In this document: positions 21,328 through 33,050 of the stretch, piece after piece
Position numbering within the stretch: position 1 is the stretch's first letter
How the letters are laid out: each line of letters opens with the position of its first letter
Origin: Vesta saturnalis
Taxonomy: Eukaryota > Arthropoda > Insecta > Coleoptera > Lampyridae
Length of the DNA: 64,000 nt
Direction: 5' to 3'
NCBI GenBank assembly: GCA_036346205.1
Contig: JARFJB010001964.1
Span: 812,501-876,500 of the forward strand
Position numbers and translations under genes: made by a program
Notes under the pieces: model-generated
What the model saw: the letters and a program-made list of their open reading frames with translations, nothing else
Told to the model about the DNA's origin: nothing
Databases searched by the model: none

Positions 21328-23325
21328 CAGGGTGGTCAACTAAGAATGCGAGGTACTAATATTTTCATGTTTCTGAAATGGCCGCTAGGGGCGTAACTGC
21401 AATCTTGACTAAAAAGTGATGTTTCTGCAAATTCTGCTATATTAACCTAATAAAAATAACTGATCTTTGAAGTCGAGGATAATCTGAACTTTTTTGTTTG
21501 GCACTTTTTGACCTATCTATAAAAATAAAGTGGTGGGGGTTATTCAAAGGTGTCCGTAAATAACCCCCGTATCTTCGAAACGGCTAATCCGATTTTAACA
21601 AATTTGCGCACGTTGAAAAGAGCTTTTCTTGGGCAACAAATGTTAAAATAATTGAAGTATTGTTAGTTATACATGTCGTCGCTAGAGGACTTTGTTTCGT
21701 TCCGACAGAAACGGTTAATTTTCGCAAAAAATTAAATGCATTGGTATGACTTTTTTCATGAACAAGTAGCTAAATGATGCCTAAACAATCTCGCGAAAAC
21801 CGCATCTCGATATCTTGTTCCTAACCTAAAATTTTATTTTTTAACTATATTTTCTGGAATTGTTTCTATTATGTAAGTTGTGGCCCTAAAAGGACCGATT
21901 TAAAGGAGGAAGGTTTTAATGCCCCGTAAATGTTTGCATTGCTGAGCTCTTATGGGTAGACAAACTGCAGCTTCAATTTCGGCTCTGAATAGGTTACCTA
22001 GAAATTGCGATTTTAAATGTTTGTAAATTTATTCACCAGAATAAAGTCACCATTTTGAAATTACTACGGCAAGTAGCAATGCTAAAAGTTATACGAAAGG
22101 CCTATTTTTGTTTGTTTAAATGCATATTTGATATATTATATTATTGTATTCCAACTTTGATAAACAATCAGCTGTTGATTTAGTGACGTCAGAATCACCT
22201 GCTTTTGACATCGCTGAGATGGAATGTCCGTCATGTGTTAAAAGTGTAACGTTTAATTTTACTATAAAATTATAAAATAAAGAAACGTATGTCACCCAGG
22301 TCTCTAGACCTTGTGTATTAAAAGTAATAATGTTTTTATAAAAGTAACCTATCATTACATATTAATATTCACTATGGATATATACGAAAAATACAATTAA
22401 TAGAAGCAGGCAATGGAAACAGATACCTAAACAAAACATACATAATCCTCAAATTGTCAATAGTTGTCAATACTTTCGCGTTACAATTTTGTGCTTTCAA
22501 AATGCGTTTTACGAATAATGAAGCTGTTGATATGCTTGCGGTTTATTTTGAATGTCTTCAGAATGCCGCAGAAGCTAAAAGAGTTTACGCGGCTCGATAT
22601 CCAAATCGGCGTCCTTGCACAAGAAAATATTAACCGTGTACTGGGCTATATTGAAGGAAATCCTCATGTTAGCACAAGAGCATTGTCCACTGAGTTGGGT
22701 ATATCACGGACAACGGTTTTGAAGGACCATAGGTAAATTCTAATGGCCATCGAAATATATAAGTACTCGAATAAACTTTTTTTAATTACTTTAAGAATGC
22801 ACCCATATCATGTCGTTTTGCATCAGGCCTTGAAAGAGGAAGATTTTGATCGAAGGTTAGATTATTGCCATTGGATGTTAGGCATGATGTGCGAAAATAG
22901 AGAATTTTTATTACAAATTCTTTGGACCGATGAAGCCACCTTCAGTAGTGACGAGAGAGTCAATCTGCACAATATGCATTATTGGACTGCAGAAAATCCC
23001 CATTGGTTGCGTGAAGTTCAGCGCCAAGGACGTTGGAGTTTAAACGTATGGTGTGGCATACTGGGAGGCAGAATTATTGGGCCATATTTTTCGAGCAACC
23101 CCTAAATGGCAATGTATTTCTTGACTTTTGGCCAATCACTTACCGTTATTGTTGGAAGATGTGCCTCTGGAAACAAGGCAAAAATTGTTTTGCAGTTGGA
23201 TGGTTGCTCAGCACATTTTGCTATTAATGTGCGAGAGCATATTAATGCAGTATTTCAACAGCGGTGGATTGGAAGAGGAAGTCTGTTTCCATGGCCTCCG
23301 CGATCTTAACTTGCCTCGATTTTTA
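21328..23325 (+). mobile_element. Mariner-like element C, right side lost or displaced
   Basis: The left end CAGGGTGGTCAACTAAGAAT at 21328 is preceded by TA. About 1.17 kb of non-coding sequence precedes the transposase gene. The gene stops inside its third catalytic block at about 23325, where a pogo-like gene begins on the other strand. No right inverted repeat was found. Confidence 0.5.
22502..23325 (+). pseudogene. Mariner-like transposase, copy C, with an intron
   Basis: Starts MRFTNNEAVDMLAVYFECLQ with NAAEAKRVYAARYPNRRP (first helix-turn-helix). After a small shift comes NPHVSTRALSTELGISRTTV (second helix-turn-helix). A 63-bp GT/AG intron (22733-22795) restores the frame into MHPYHVVLHQALKEEDF. 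Then WTDEATFSSDE (first catalytic D), RWSLNVWCGILGGRIIGPYF, a shift, LQLDGCSAHFAINVREH (second D), RWIGRGS and WPPRS, after which the expected third D is reached only in another frame (LTCLDFYYF). The intron borders are clean. Confidence 0.8.
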
Positions 23326-24390
23326 TTATTTTATAAAAACGTTTCTGTCGACTGGTGAGATACCACAATTCAGAAAACCAGATTTTACATTTTCAGGGGT
23401 TGCTGCTCTGTCGCAGGCTTTAGAACAGAGTTCAGGTAATGAGTATATTGAGATCGTCTCATTTGGGTGATTTATCATCCACGTATACACTGCTTCGCTG
23501 AAATATTCTTTGAATGGTCCAAACACACAACGATTCAATGGTTGGACACGGTTTGATGTGTGAGATGGTAGTGTAAGAATCGTGATACCTTTTTCTCGAC
23601 AAAAATTAATAGCCTCGACGCTGATGTGCGAATCATGATTGTCCATAATAAGAAGGACAGGATGACCGCTTCCACACCAAACATTATCTTTAAAAAATCT
23701 TAAGACTTTAATAAAGTTTTCTGACGTAATCCAGCCCGATTTGTGCACTAGTCCTAAGGCTCCAGGCGTTTCTCCGGCCATCGTCCGTTTTTCATCAAAT
23801 CTCATACGTGGAAACACAAAAACTGGAGGCCATGCATTTCCGTTGGCACAAATTATAGCAACTTGTGTTACTAATTCGCCTCTCTCCCTTGATGTGACTT
23901 GACCCACCTAAAATAAGAACATTAGGTAAACAATATTAATTACACCATTTTTATTAACTGGCCTGCTTTTTTCCTTTCTGTCCAATAACTTTTTCAACAC
24001 CAGGTACTGTCGTAACACCAGTTTCATCTAGGTTGAAAATATCAGCTGCTTGAAAATTTCTTCTGGTTTTAATAGCTTCAATTTATCGAATAACTCCTTA
24101 ACCGTCGTTCTGTTAAAAGCTGTCATTCTGCATTTAGTGGCTGAACTGGGGCTGGGGCTGTATGTAGAGCTAGGGTTGGAGCTTAGGGCTGGGGCTGGTC
24201 TAGAGCATATTGGTAAGCTAATTCTCTAGCTTTTTTGGAGTGACTCCATAAAACATTTTTGACACTGAATAAATATTTTTCAAATGCTTTTTCCATTTCA
24301 TCGGTGAAAACTTGTCGACTTTTAAAGATTTGGATTATAAATCATATTCTCTAAACGCACTTGCTTTAATTTTTTACGTAAAGGCCTAGC
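23320..24390 (-). pseudogene. Pogo/Tigger-like (DDE_1) transposase, C-terminal part
   Basis: The minus-strand gene continues from 29590. After the fold-back insertion come RQVFTDEMEKAFEKYLFSVK (CENP-B-like region, about 24260-24330), FNRTTVKELFDKLK, a shifted 'LDETG' block (first catalytic D), and an intron of about 60 bp (about 23908-23965). Then VGQVTSRERGELVTQVAIIC, HPVLLIMDNHDSHISVEAI (second D) and RVQPLNRCVFGPFK. In the last block the usual catalytic D is N (family pattern QPLD), so the enzyme is dead even without the breaks. It ends FIK, stop, at about 23323, overlapping the end of mariner C. Confidence 0.8.
24140..24206 (+). repeat. Copy of fold-back arm sequence inside the pogo gene
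   Basis: GGCTGAACTGGGGCTGGGGC and following bases (TGTATGTAGAGCTAGG, TTAGGGCTGGGGCTG, TCTAGAG) match 24899-24965 in the left arm of the adjacent giant fold-back, in the same orientation. It interrupts the pogo frame. Confidence 0.8.
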
Positions 24391-25508
24391 AGTAGAAGTG
24401 AGGCACCTTCCGCCGCCATCTTGGATTTTACGTCACAAGACCGCCCACGTGGGGGCCGATTTTTCACCTATTTTTACTGCTCACGCGGAGACCGCTTTTT
24501 TCACCTATTTTTACACACCCACGTGTGAGACCGTATTTTCAACCCTTTCTTTTCGAAGGCCCTTTTTCAACCCTAATTATTTTTTACTCGCTTACGTGTA
24601 GGGCGTATTTTTTCACCCCTATTTTTTTTACACATCCACGTGTGAGACCGTATTTTCAACCCTTTCTTCTCGAAGGCCCTTTTCAACCCTAATTAAAGCC
24701 TTTTTGATTTTTAATGGCTTACGTGAAGGACCGTATTTATTACCCTTATTTTTATGATTTCTTTTGGGGGTTATTTTTCAAACCTTATGGTTGTATTAAG
24801 GACCTTTTGACAGATAGGACTTTTTTTGTGGTTGCTAACGTGAGGACTGTATTTAGAGGGTGGGGCTGGTCTTGGCTTGGCTTAGGGCTGCATTTATGGG
24901 GCTGAACTGGGGCTGGGGCTGTATGTAGAGCTAGGTTGGAACTTAGGGCTGGGGCTGATCTAGAGATTAGTCTTAGGGTTGGATCTGGGGCTGGGGGCTG
25001 GACTTGGACTTGGGGTTGGACTTAGGGTTATTTTTGATGGTATTAAGGTCCTTTTGACTATATTAATAGCAGTGCCCCTGGAGGTTAGGCAAATGCACAC
25101 GCATACAATGTTGGAAATTGCATAATTAATAAGATATTATTATTAAAATTATCGGTCCTATTGCTTTAAAATGGCCAAATGCTATTGGATGATCTTTTAC
25201 CTAAACGTTGTATTTCTAATAAGGAGGTTCTTGTAAGACACGTGTAGGGCTTTGCAACTTGTTCTCAGGCCTTCGCCCCCTGACCGGAGATGGTGTGGGA
25301 ACCTAACCTTATAAGACAAGTGTAGAGCTTAGCTCCTATCGTGGCCCCCTTGATGCAATAGTATGTTGTTCTAACTTAATCCTACAGCTGTAGGCCTTCG
25401 CCCAGTCATACAAAATTGTATTGTAATCAGGAGGTTCTTGTAAGGCAGGACTTGTATCAGGGTCTGCGCCCAGGCCCTTTGAGTAAAAATTGATTTTAGC
25501 GCCATCTA

Positions 25509-25606
25509 GTGGCGTATAGACTAATGAACATTTTCTGAAGCTGATAATGCACACTCTCTCTCTTGCTCTATCTTTTTCTCTTCCTCCTCTCTCTCTCTCT
25601 CTCTCT

Positions 25607-25651
<45 letters not shown>

Positions 25652-25748
25652 AATCAATTAGTGGCATATAGACTAATGAACATTTTCTGAAGCTGATAAT
25701 GCACACCTCTGCTCTATCTTGCTCTATCTTGTTTGTTCTCTCTCTCTT

Positions 25749-25792
<44 letters not shown>

Positions 25793-25805
25793 AATCAATT
25801 AATAA
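25509..25805 (+). repeat. Tandem duplication with microsatellites, left arm only
   Basis: The unit GTGGCGTATAGACTAATGAA...TGCACAC, then CT-rich, then (CA)n, then AAACAAATCAATTA occurs twice (about 25509-25654 and 25660-25805). The right arm has a single inverted copy at 28195-28380. Confidence 0.85.
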
Positions 25806-26113
25806 ATCAAACTCAAACAAAACACAAACGAAGATCAGATAAAACTCAAACAATCAACCGAAATTATGTCTTACAGTTTGCGGAAACCAGATTACAGTTC
25901 AAACTGAATGCATTAAAGTGTAATTAAATATGACGTGAAATAATAATAATTTCTACCCTAATGCAATGATGCTTTATGTATAGGCAGACCTCTAAACAGC
26001 CACCACCTATACATTCGGAACATCATATCTGATTTATTTACATAACACACAAAATTGTTTCATTGTAACGTGTTCATTAAAAGTTGTAAAACCCATTAAA
26101 AAGTAATAATTAT

Positions 26114-26119
<6 letters not shown>

Positions 26120-26145
<26 letters not shown>

Positions 26146-27632
26146 ATATATTTATAGAGTTAAATTAAAATAACATGTTTTAAGAATATCAAGTTGATAT
26201 AACGGAAATAAAAGGCAAAAGGTTTTAATGGTTTATTATTATACATGAATTAACAATAACTACAAGTTTAAAAACCGTGCGTACCTACTATTTTGTAGAG
26301 TTGATCTTATGAAGTCATCCTGTGTAATAATACATTTTAAAAATCTTTATCGGCATTTTGTTAGCAATATCAGGTAAAAACATATATTAAAAATAATACG
26401 CTTACCTTTAGAAGTTTTTCCTTCAACTGTACAATATGTTAACCTGAATTTTTATACAACGTGTCTCACTAAAACACGCTTTGTGAATGGCTATAAACAG
26501 CCCATTACATACCTGTCATTAACTATTTAGAAAGTAATACAGAAAAACGTGAATGCGTATTTAACAAGCATGTTGTATTACTTACCAAAAAATTTTACAT
26601 TCAAAACACAAATATTTTAAAATTTTGCTAACGCGGAAATTACTTTTAAATAATTGAATCTTCAGGTTACATAAAACTATCTAATACCACTAATGTTACA
26701 GCATAATAATAAAAACTCATTACACAGTGATTACACATTAAATACATTTAAAATATGTAACTTTATACTACGTCTATTATTACATAGAGATGAGATTATT
26801 CTTAAATTTAATTGATTTCGATAGAGCTCTGGAAATACTACAACCGTTTGAAATCATGCTTCTTCTCTCGACATCAAAAAGCTATACTAGTGATATGTAT
26901 ACATTAAGTAAGCATAATAGAGGATACAGCTACATTGCTAACGATTATTGATGTTTTTGCATGAGATTTTTGAATGAGACAGCTTCGCAGGTATTTTTAA
27001 GAAAAGCTATACACATTTCATGAGATCAAACGAGATTTTTGATATACAATCACCGCATCGTCTTCACCTTGAACGATTATATTGTAACACCATAAAAGTA
27101 GCTAATAACCCTAATAGTTTTATCAGACATTATTACATGGGCACGAGGTTAGTTAAATTAACTCAAATCTTTCAGCTCGTTCGCAGAAGTTGTACCGTAT
27201 TCACTTCCTTCAATTTTTATCTGCATTCTGTTTCGAGACTGTAGTACGTTTTCTAATACATAAACAGAATCTTCAATACTGTGATACGTGTAGCAGCAAA
27301 ATACATTAGCTAGTTAGTTTCACCTCTATATTACTTTACATGCATGCCTGATCTTATCATAAATAAATACGTCCGTCAAAAAAGCTAATTAAATATAACT
27401 CTATGGACTGGGTATAGCAAGCAACGTTTCCAATTATAGCTTTAGTCAACACAATAGTGCCTACAACTACATACAATCGACTAGCACTGCTTTAGCACGA
27501 GGATAAAACGAAAACACGCATGCACGCTCAAGTACACACGCACATAAGCACGCACGCACGCTCGCACGTACACGCACATAGTACGCACGCTCGCACGCAC
27601 GCACGCTACGCACGCTCACGCATGTATGCTCG

Positions 27633-27692
<60 letters not shown>

Positions 27693-28005
27693 AGCGCGAA
27701 ACACGCAAACGCGAAAACACACTAACACAAAAACACGCAAACACGCTAACACAAAACACACAAACGAAAACGCTACCACGAAAACACGCTAACACAAAAA
27801 TACGCAAACGCAAAGACATACAAATGCGAAAATACGTAAAACGAAAACACGCAAATACGAAAACACGCCAACACAAAAACACGCAAACGAAAACACGCTA
27901 AAGCGAAAAACTTGTAAACTTGCAAATATGAATCAAGACGGTGGAGCACCGTTAGGAAAAAACAAGTTTATTAACAAAACTGAAGGAAAGCTTAACGTTT
28001 GAAAA
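26120..28005. other. Loop of the giant fold-back; no gene recognised
   Basis: AT-rich sequence with (TA)n at 26118-26150. A 74-codon plus-strand frame (27020-27244) has no family features. (CA)n lies at 27637-27690. Segment 26200-26265 recurs inverted at 37245-37310, so part of the loop belongs to the family core. Confidence 0.6.
27520..27910 (+). repeat. CA microsatellite and AAAACACGC minisatellite
   Basis: CACG-rich units to 27630, (CA)n to 27690, then units of the type AACACGCTAACACAAA and AAACGCGAAAACACAC to about 27910. Frames across it are artefacts. Confidence 0.9.
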
Positions 28006-28205
28006 TATATTATTATTATTACTTTTTAATGGGTTTTACAACTTTAATGAACACATTACAATGAAACAATTTTGTGTGTGTATAATAAATCAGATATGAT
28101 GTTCCGAATGTATAGGTGGTGGCTGTTTAGAGGGTCTGCCTATACATAAAGCATCATTATCTGATGATCGAACGTGATTTGTTTGAGATTGAATAATTAA
28201 TTGAT

Positions 28206-28206
28206 T

Positions 28207-28280
<74 letters not shown>
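28206..28280. repeat. (GT)n microsatellite
   Basis: Pure GT run in the right arm, the inverted counterpart of the CA runs at 25610-25646 and 25751-25790. Confidence 0.95.
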
Positions 28281-28281
<1 letters not shown>

Positions 28282-29456
28282 AGAGAAGAGAGAGAGGAGG
28301 AAGGAAAACAAGATAGAGCAAGAGAGAGGTGTGCATTATCAGCTTCAGAAAATGTTCATTAGTCTATACGCCACTAGATGGCGCTAAAATCAATTTTTAC
28401 TCAAAGGCTGCGCAGACCCTGATACAAGTCCTGCCTTACAAGAACCTCCTGATTACAATACAATTTTGTATGACTGGGCGAAGGCCTACAGCTGTAAGAT
28501 TAAGTTAGAACAACATACAATTGCATCAAGGGGCCACGATAGAGCTAAGCTCTACACTTGTCTTATAAGGTTAGATTCCCACACCATCTCCGGCCAGGGG
28601 CGAAGGCCTGAGAACAAGTTGCGAAGCCCTACACGTGTCTTACAAGAACCTCCTTATTAGAAATACAACGTTTAGGTAAAAGATCATCCAATAGCATTTG
28701 GCCATTTTAAAGCAATAGGACCGATAATTTTAATAATAATATCTTATTAATTATGCAATTTCCAACATTGTATACGTGTCCATTTGCCTAACCTCCAGGG
28801 GCACTGCTATTAATATAGTCAGAAAGACCTTAATACCATCAAAATAACCCTAAGACCAACCCCAAGTCCAAGTCCAGCCCCAGCCCCAGATCCAACCTAA
28901 GACTTATCTCTAGACCATCCCAGCCCTAAGCTCCAACCCTAGCTCTACATCGCCTCAGCCCCAGTTCAGCCCCTAAATACAGCTAGCAAGCCAAGACCAG
29001 TCACCTCTAAATACAGTCCTCAGTTAGCAACCACAAAAAGTCCTATCTGTCAAAGATCCTTAATACAACCATAAGGTTTGAAAATAACCCCAAAAGAAAT
29101 CATAAAATAAGGGTAATAAATACGGTTATTCACGTAAGCCATTAAAAATCAGAAAGGCTTTAATTAGGGTTGAAAAGGGCCTTCGAGAAGAAAGGGTTGA
29201 AAATACGGTCTCACACGTGGATGTAAAAATAGGTAAAAAATTGAAAAATACGCCCTACATGTAAGCGAGTAAAAATAATTAGGGTTGAAAAGGGCCTTCG
29301 AAAAGAAAGAGTTGAAAATACGGTCTCACAGCGTGTGTAAAAATAGTGAAAAAACGGTCTCCACGTGAGCGAGTAAAAATAGTGAAAAAGTCACGTGGGA
29401 GGTCTTGTGACGTAAAATCCAAGATGGCGGCGGAAGGTGCCTCACTTCTACCTAGC

Positions 29457-29612
29457 CTAGATTTTGTTACATTGTGTAAAGCTGCCGTCTGTCTTAAGCT
29501 TCCCTGATTATTGAGAACTTCTTCCACAGCACGTCTTAAATCACCCTCAGGGAAAACTCGATTAGTTTTTCTCTTAAACTGTCGTGGCACCTATAATAAG
29601 CAGAAAAAAATT
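29457..29612 (-). pseudogene. Pogo-like transposase, N-terminal exon
   Basis: The minus-strand exon follows a likely acceptor (CTTATTATAG) at about 29591. It reads PRQFKRKTNR, DLRRAVEEVLNNQGSLRQTA and HNVTK, the psq-type helix-turn-helix found at the start of insect pogo-like transposases. It continues across the fold-back at 24390. An upstream exon with the start codon is expected beyond 29612 but was not identified. Confidence 0.75.
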
Positions 29613-30119
29613 AGTAATTAATGTCAGGGATACGTTGGACTAGCTCTGAGAATAGAATGGACAGCTGTCCATTTTATCCTCAAGGTAACCTGGTACAGAT
29701 TTTAGGTTATAAAATTTTAATCGTATATTATTATTCTTTAAATACCACAAACATATGATCTTAACTATCAAAGATATGAACAGAAACGAAAGAGAAAATT
29801 ATTACACAAATAAATTTTAGAGAAACGGTTACAGTCTTACCTTAAAAAGTTACATACAATTGCTTCAAAAAAGAAAAATGCTCCTAACAACAACAAAATT
29901 CACTCCTCGACCACGTGTGTTTATGAACTGATTGCAGTGTTAACGATAATACGAATAAAACAACGTCGCAGCACTCATTTAGGAGGGAAATTTAAGCTTG
30001 TCCACTGTATCCCCGTGTCCAGATGATCCCCAGTCTCCCCTATTTGTTGCGAATAATGTTTACTGACAATTTTCATCTGCAACTTTTTGCAACTTTTACA
30101 TAAATGGAAGAAAACATAG
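29613..30119. other. No gene seen; probable pogo 5' region
   Basis: AT-rich with a less AT-rich stretch at 29995-30050 (CCACTGTATCCCCGTGTCC) that could be a transposon end. No partner was found at 23320. Confidence 0.3.
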
Positions 30120-30650
30120 ATGAATACCGTTTTAAATAGGCAGATCTATTTAGCTTCCAACCTACATATACAAATGTAAGTATAGAAGGTTATGCAGTCG
30201 ACTTTTTTTCACTATCGCTAAATCGACTTATTAGGTCATTTTACAACTCTTGGTCAAATTTCGCCAAGATCGGCCATGATGTCTGGATGTCTGTGTGAAT
30301 GTATGTTAGTATCCATGATAACTCCAGAACGAAAATACCTACGTAGTTAAAATTTTGTATTTAAGCTTGTTTACATTTGGCTTAGAGCTGATTATATTTT
30401 GAGAGAAATCCAGGGGGGGGGAGAGGGGGGAGTTTAATAAAAATACCCAGACATAGACCTTAAACATATCGATTAATTTATTATGTATGCAATTTTTTGA
30501 TACGACGCATAATTTAGCGACAAAAATTCCTAAGGTAGAATTTAAGTGTTAGTTCAAATTTTTTCAATATCTGAATAACGATTAATTTTATACGAAAAAG
30601 TGTAGGCATATTTTTTAAAGAAAATTTAATTTTACATTTTCCTTTATAAA
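30120..30650 (+). repeat. Dispersed repeat, partial copy at 36050-36330
   Basis: Shares ATTTTG-x-AGAAATCCAG, a C/G-rich patch, ATAGACC, CGATTAATTATG-like, TGCAATTTTTTGATACGA and TCTGAATAACGATTAATT in order with 36050-36330. It contains ATGTCTGGATGTCTGTGTGA. No coding signal. Confidence 0.7.
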
Positions 30651-30729
30651 TGTTCTGACTATAACGCAAGGTAAGTCTAAACAATAATTAAACATGAATG
30701 AAAATAGTTAAACTGTAATATTGATATCT

Positions 30730-31160
30730 TATAGAAACGGGCGGCTTTGCAATTTTTTTTAAGTTAACTTGTCTATTAATCTCTATCTGACATAAAGTTT
30801 CAAACGTCATTCTGACATAGATTATTGTTTTTGTTTTTACAATGTTGCCTGTTTTCATTATGAACTTATGAAAGAGTTACCGTAGAAAAATTATAATTAA
30901 AATTGTTTAATATCTTCTAGTTTTTTAAGTTGGCATACAGATGTCTATTAACCTCTGTCTGACATGAAGTTTTAAACCTCTTGTTATAAGTTATAAAAAA
31001 TTTTAACGTCTTTTTGATATGCATAATTGTTTTTGTTTTTACGATGTTGCCTATTCTCATAATGAACCTATTATAAAAGAGCTGCATAATTAGCCTAAAA
31101 AATGTTAAGATTATTTCATTTGTTTTAATTTCCATTTTGTAGGTTGGAACGTCGTGATAA
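30730..31160 (+). repeat. Left arm: tandem units, inverted at 32785-33045
   Basis: Two units of about 230 bp share TCTATTAA-CTCT-TCTGACAT-AAGTTT and GTTTTTGTTTTTACAATGTT. The reverse complements of the same words occur at 32785-33045 (AGATTAACAGACATCT, AAACTTCATGTTA, AGGCAACATTGTAAAAAC). Confidence 0.7.
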
Positions 31161-31199
31161 TGAAAACAATCAAAATTTTTAATCAACAAAAATTATGGA

Positions 31200-32285
31200 G
31201 TATGTAATTGAAAATATTGGCACAAATAGCTTAGCAGAAGGCAATTCGAAAAAAGTTGCAAGTTTTTGTGTTAAATTTTGATTAAAAATCAACGCAGTCT
31301 AAAAGAAGAGAAACAAATGAGATTTCGAATGAGTCTAGAACGCCAGCTAAAATGAGGAAGTTGATGTTCTCACCAAAAAAAATCATATACCGTTTACCCC
31401 CGAAGAAGCACTGGCTTATTTCTTAGAGACAATTCTAAGTAAACAACAATGTATAAATACGTGCGGCCAGTAAATTAAGAAATTGTGATATGTATCCACC
31501 TTACGCACAAATGTTTAAAGTAAAAATAGAATGCAGGGATAAATGATTTAGATGTACATAATTCTAGAATAAAAGTTCCTTTAGTGAAGATTTTATAATG
31601 TACCCTAGAGCGAATAGCTGCACTACAAGAGAAGTGATTGAAAGCGTACTGACTGAAAATAATGAAAACATTTTAACAGCAGAACTGATTTATAGCTACA
31701 GATTCGACGGAAGTTCATGGCGCTCAAATTATAAACAGTAAATGAGCGAACCAGGAACTTCACACCAATCAGACTAATTTATTTATTAGCACAATGATTC
31801 CTCTAAGGCTACAAGATGTACAGAAAAATTAAATTTTATGGAATAATCAAATGCCACAATCAATTCGATTTTATCGTCCTATTAAACCGGAGTTTGTAAA
31901 AGAAAGTAGTAGTTACACGAGAACACGAGGATTTGATTAAAGAAATAGACGAAGTACAAATTAACTTACGAAATAAAAAAATTCTGAAAGTAAAAAACTT
32001 TATTTTAACTATAATTGATAGAAAAGTATTATACTATTTGACTGACACACTGTTCTATTTGTGGTTCAAAACCATAAAATTTTCTGTCCGTTCGAGATTT
32101 CAAATGCAAGTTATTTCAACCAAAATCCGACCTAATCAAGTATGGCGTCAGCCTCTTGCATTCTTGAATTCGTTTGTTCAACTGCATACTACATAATTCA
32201 TAGCGAATTAAGATTAAACGGTGGTCGATACAAGGAGCTGATAAAGAAATATTAAAAAATAGAATGGCAGCAGATCGGAGGTAAA
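31200..32285 (+). pseudogene. RAG1/Transib-like transposase relic (tentative)
   Basis: Shifting plus-strand frames give FTPEEALAYFLETILSKQQC (31390), NCDMYPPYAQMFKVK (31480), YSYRFDGSSWRSNYKQ (31690), EFVKES, and KVLYYLTDT followed by a decayed Cys-x2-Cys site. Near 32190 come a shifted SLLHSWIRLFNCILH-like run and GADKEILKNRMA. The order (an acidic 'DG' block, then a 'T-x-T...C-x2-C' block, then 'LHxWIR') parallels RAG1 and Transib transposases, where the first catalytic Asp lies in the 'DG' block. This assignment is from pattern memory only. The last third, with the catalytic Glu, is missing. It lies between inverted arms. Confidence 0.4.
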
Positions 32286-32784
32286 AGATAAAGAAGGGGT
32301 GGTAGCTCAGTGGAATAAAGGGGGTGGGCGTGTTACTAATTTTGCGTTTAGGATAGCTCGTAATACATACAACACAATAAGGGTGTCATAATCATATGGC
32401 GCCAGACTGTTTATACATGACAATATAGGGGCTGTGATACCTAAATACGAATAGTTTACAGCTAAGTTTTAAACAAACAAAAAAACTTGCTTACCTTTTG
32501 TTACAAACCAGGTAAATTGGTAAATGTCCGATGTCCCCTATAAAACTTCAACACATTTGCACGTAATCGCAATAAGATGACGTGATAGTAGACCAGATGA
32601 TCGGTCAACAATCTTATTTATTATATATTTACGTACGTTAAATCTGGAAACTTATCTCCTAAAATGAAAATATCAAAAAAACTCAAAATAGCAAATATTC
32701 TAATAGAGAAACTCTCACCAATTATTATGTTAAATTTTTCATTTAAATAATAAAAATATCTGGTGCGGAACACCACACGACTTT

Positions 32785-33045
32785 CCAACCTATAAAATGG
32801 AAATTAAAAGAAACGTAGTAATTTTAATAACATTTTTATAGGATAATTATGCAACCTCTTTTATAATAAGTTCATTACGAAAATAGGCAACATTGTAAAA
32901 ACAAAAACAATAATCTGTCAAACAGACGTTTAAAACTTCATGTTACGGAGAGATTAACAGACATCTAGATGCTAACTTAAAAATTAAAAAAAATGAAATA
33001 ATTTTAATTATAATTTTTTTAGGATAACTGGGCAACCTCTTTTTT
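32785..33045 (-). repeat. Right arm of the 30730 inverted repeat
   Basis: The inverted counterpart of 30730-31160, beginning near CCAACCTATAAAATGGAAAT and ending near GGGCAACCTCTTTT. It stops just left of a giant fold-back family end at 33051. Confidence 0.65.
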
Positions 33046-33050
33046 ATACG

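Larger units (their letters stand above)
24391..29450. mobile_element. Giant fold-back element with 1.4-1.7-kb arms
   Basis: Begins AGTAGAAGTGAGGCACCTTC and ends with the inverted GGTGCCTCACTTCTA. CCTAGC flanks it on both sides (24385-24390, 29451-29456), a 6-bp duplication. Joining across one copy rejoins the pogo frame between VTKS and PLRKKLK. The arms (24391 to about 26120, and about 28005 to 29450) match nearly throughout and contain tandem blocks such as CCACGTGTGAGACCGTATTT, GGCTGGGGCT runs, and GCGCCATCTAGTGGCGTATA. The middle (26120-28005) has no recognised gene. No transposase is coded, so mobility would depend on another element. Six-base duplications and AG/CT ends occur in Polintons, but no Polinton gene is present. 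Confidence 0.8.

Noticed and set aside
25336..25927. Cys/Val and His/Thr frames
   Set aside because: Read-through of CA and CT microsatellites in the fold-back arm; the same applies at 27467-27901, 28090-28311, 37495-37683 and 39521-39800.
24391..29450. Polinton/Maverick element
   Set aside because: The 6-bp duplication and AG start would fit, but there is no polymerase, integrase, ATPase or capsid coding, and the size is too small.
32296..32330. tRNA-like A box (GGTGGTAGCTCAGTGG)
   Set aside because: No matching B box, no acceptor stem and no cloverleaf downstream.
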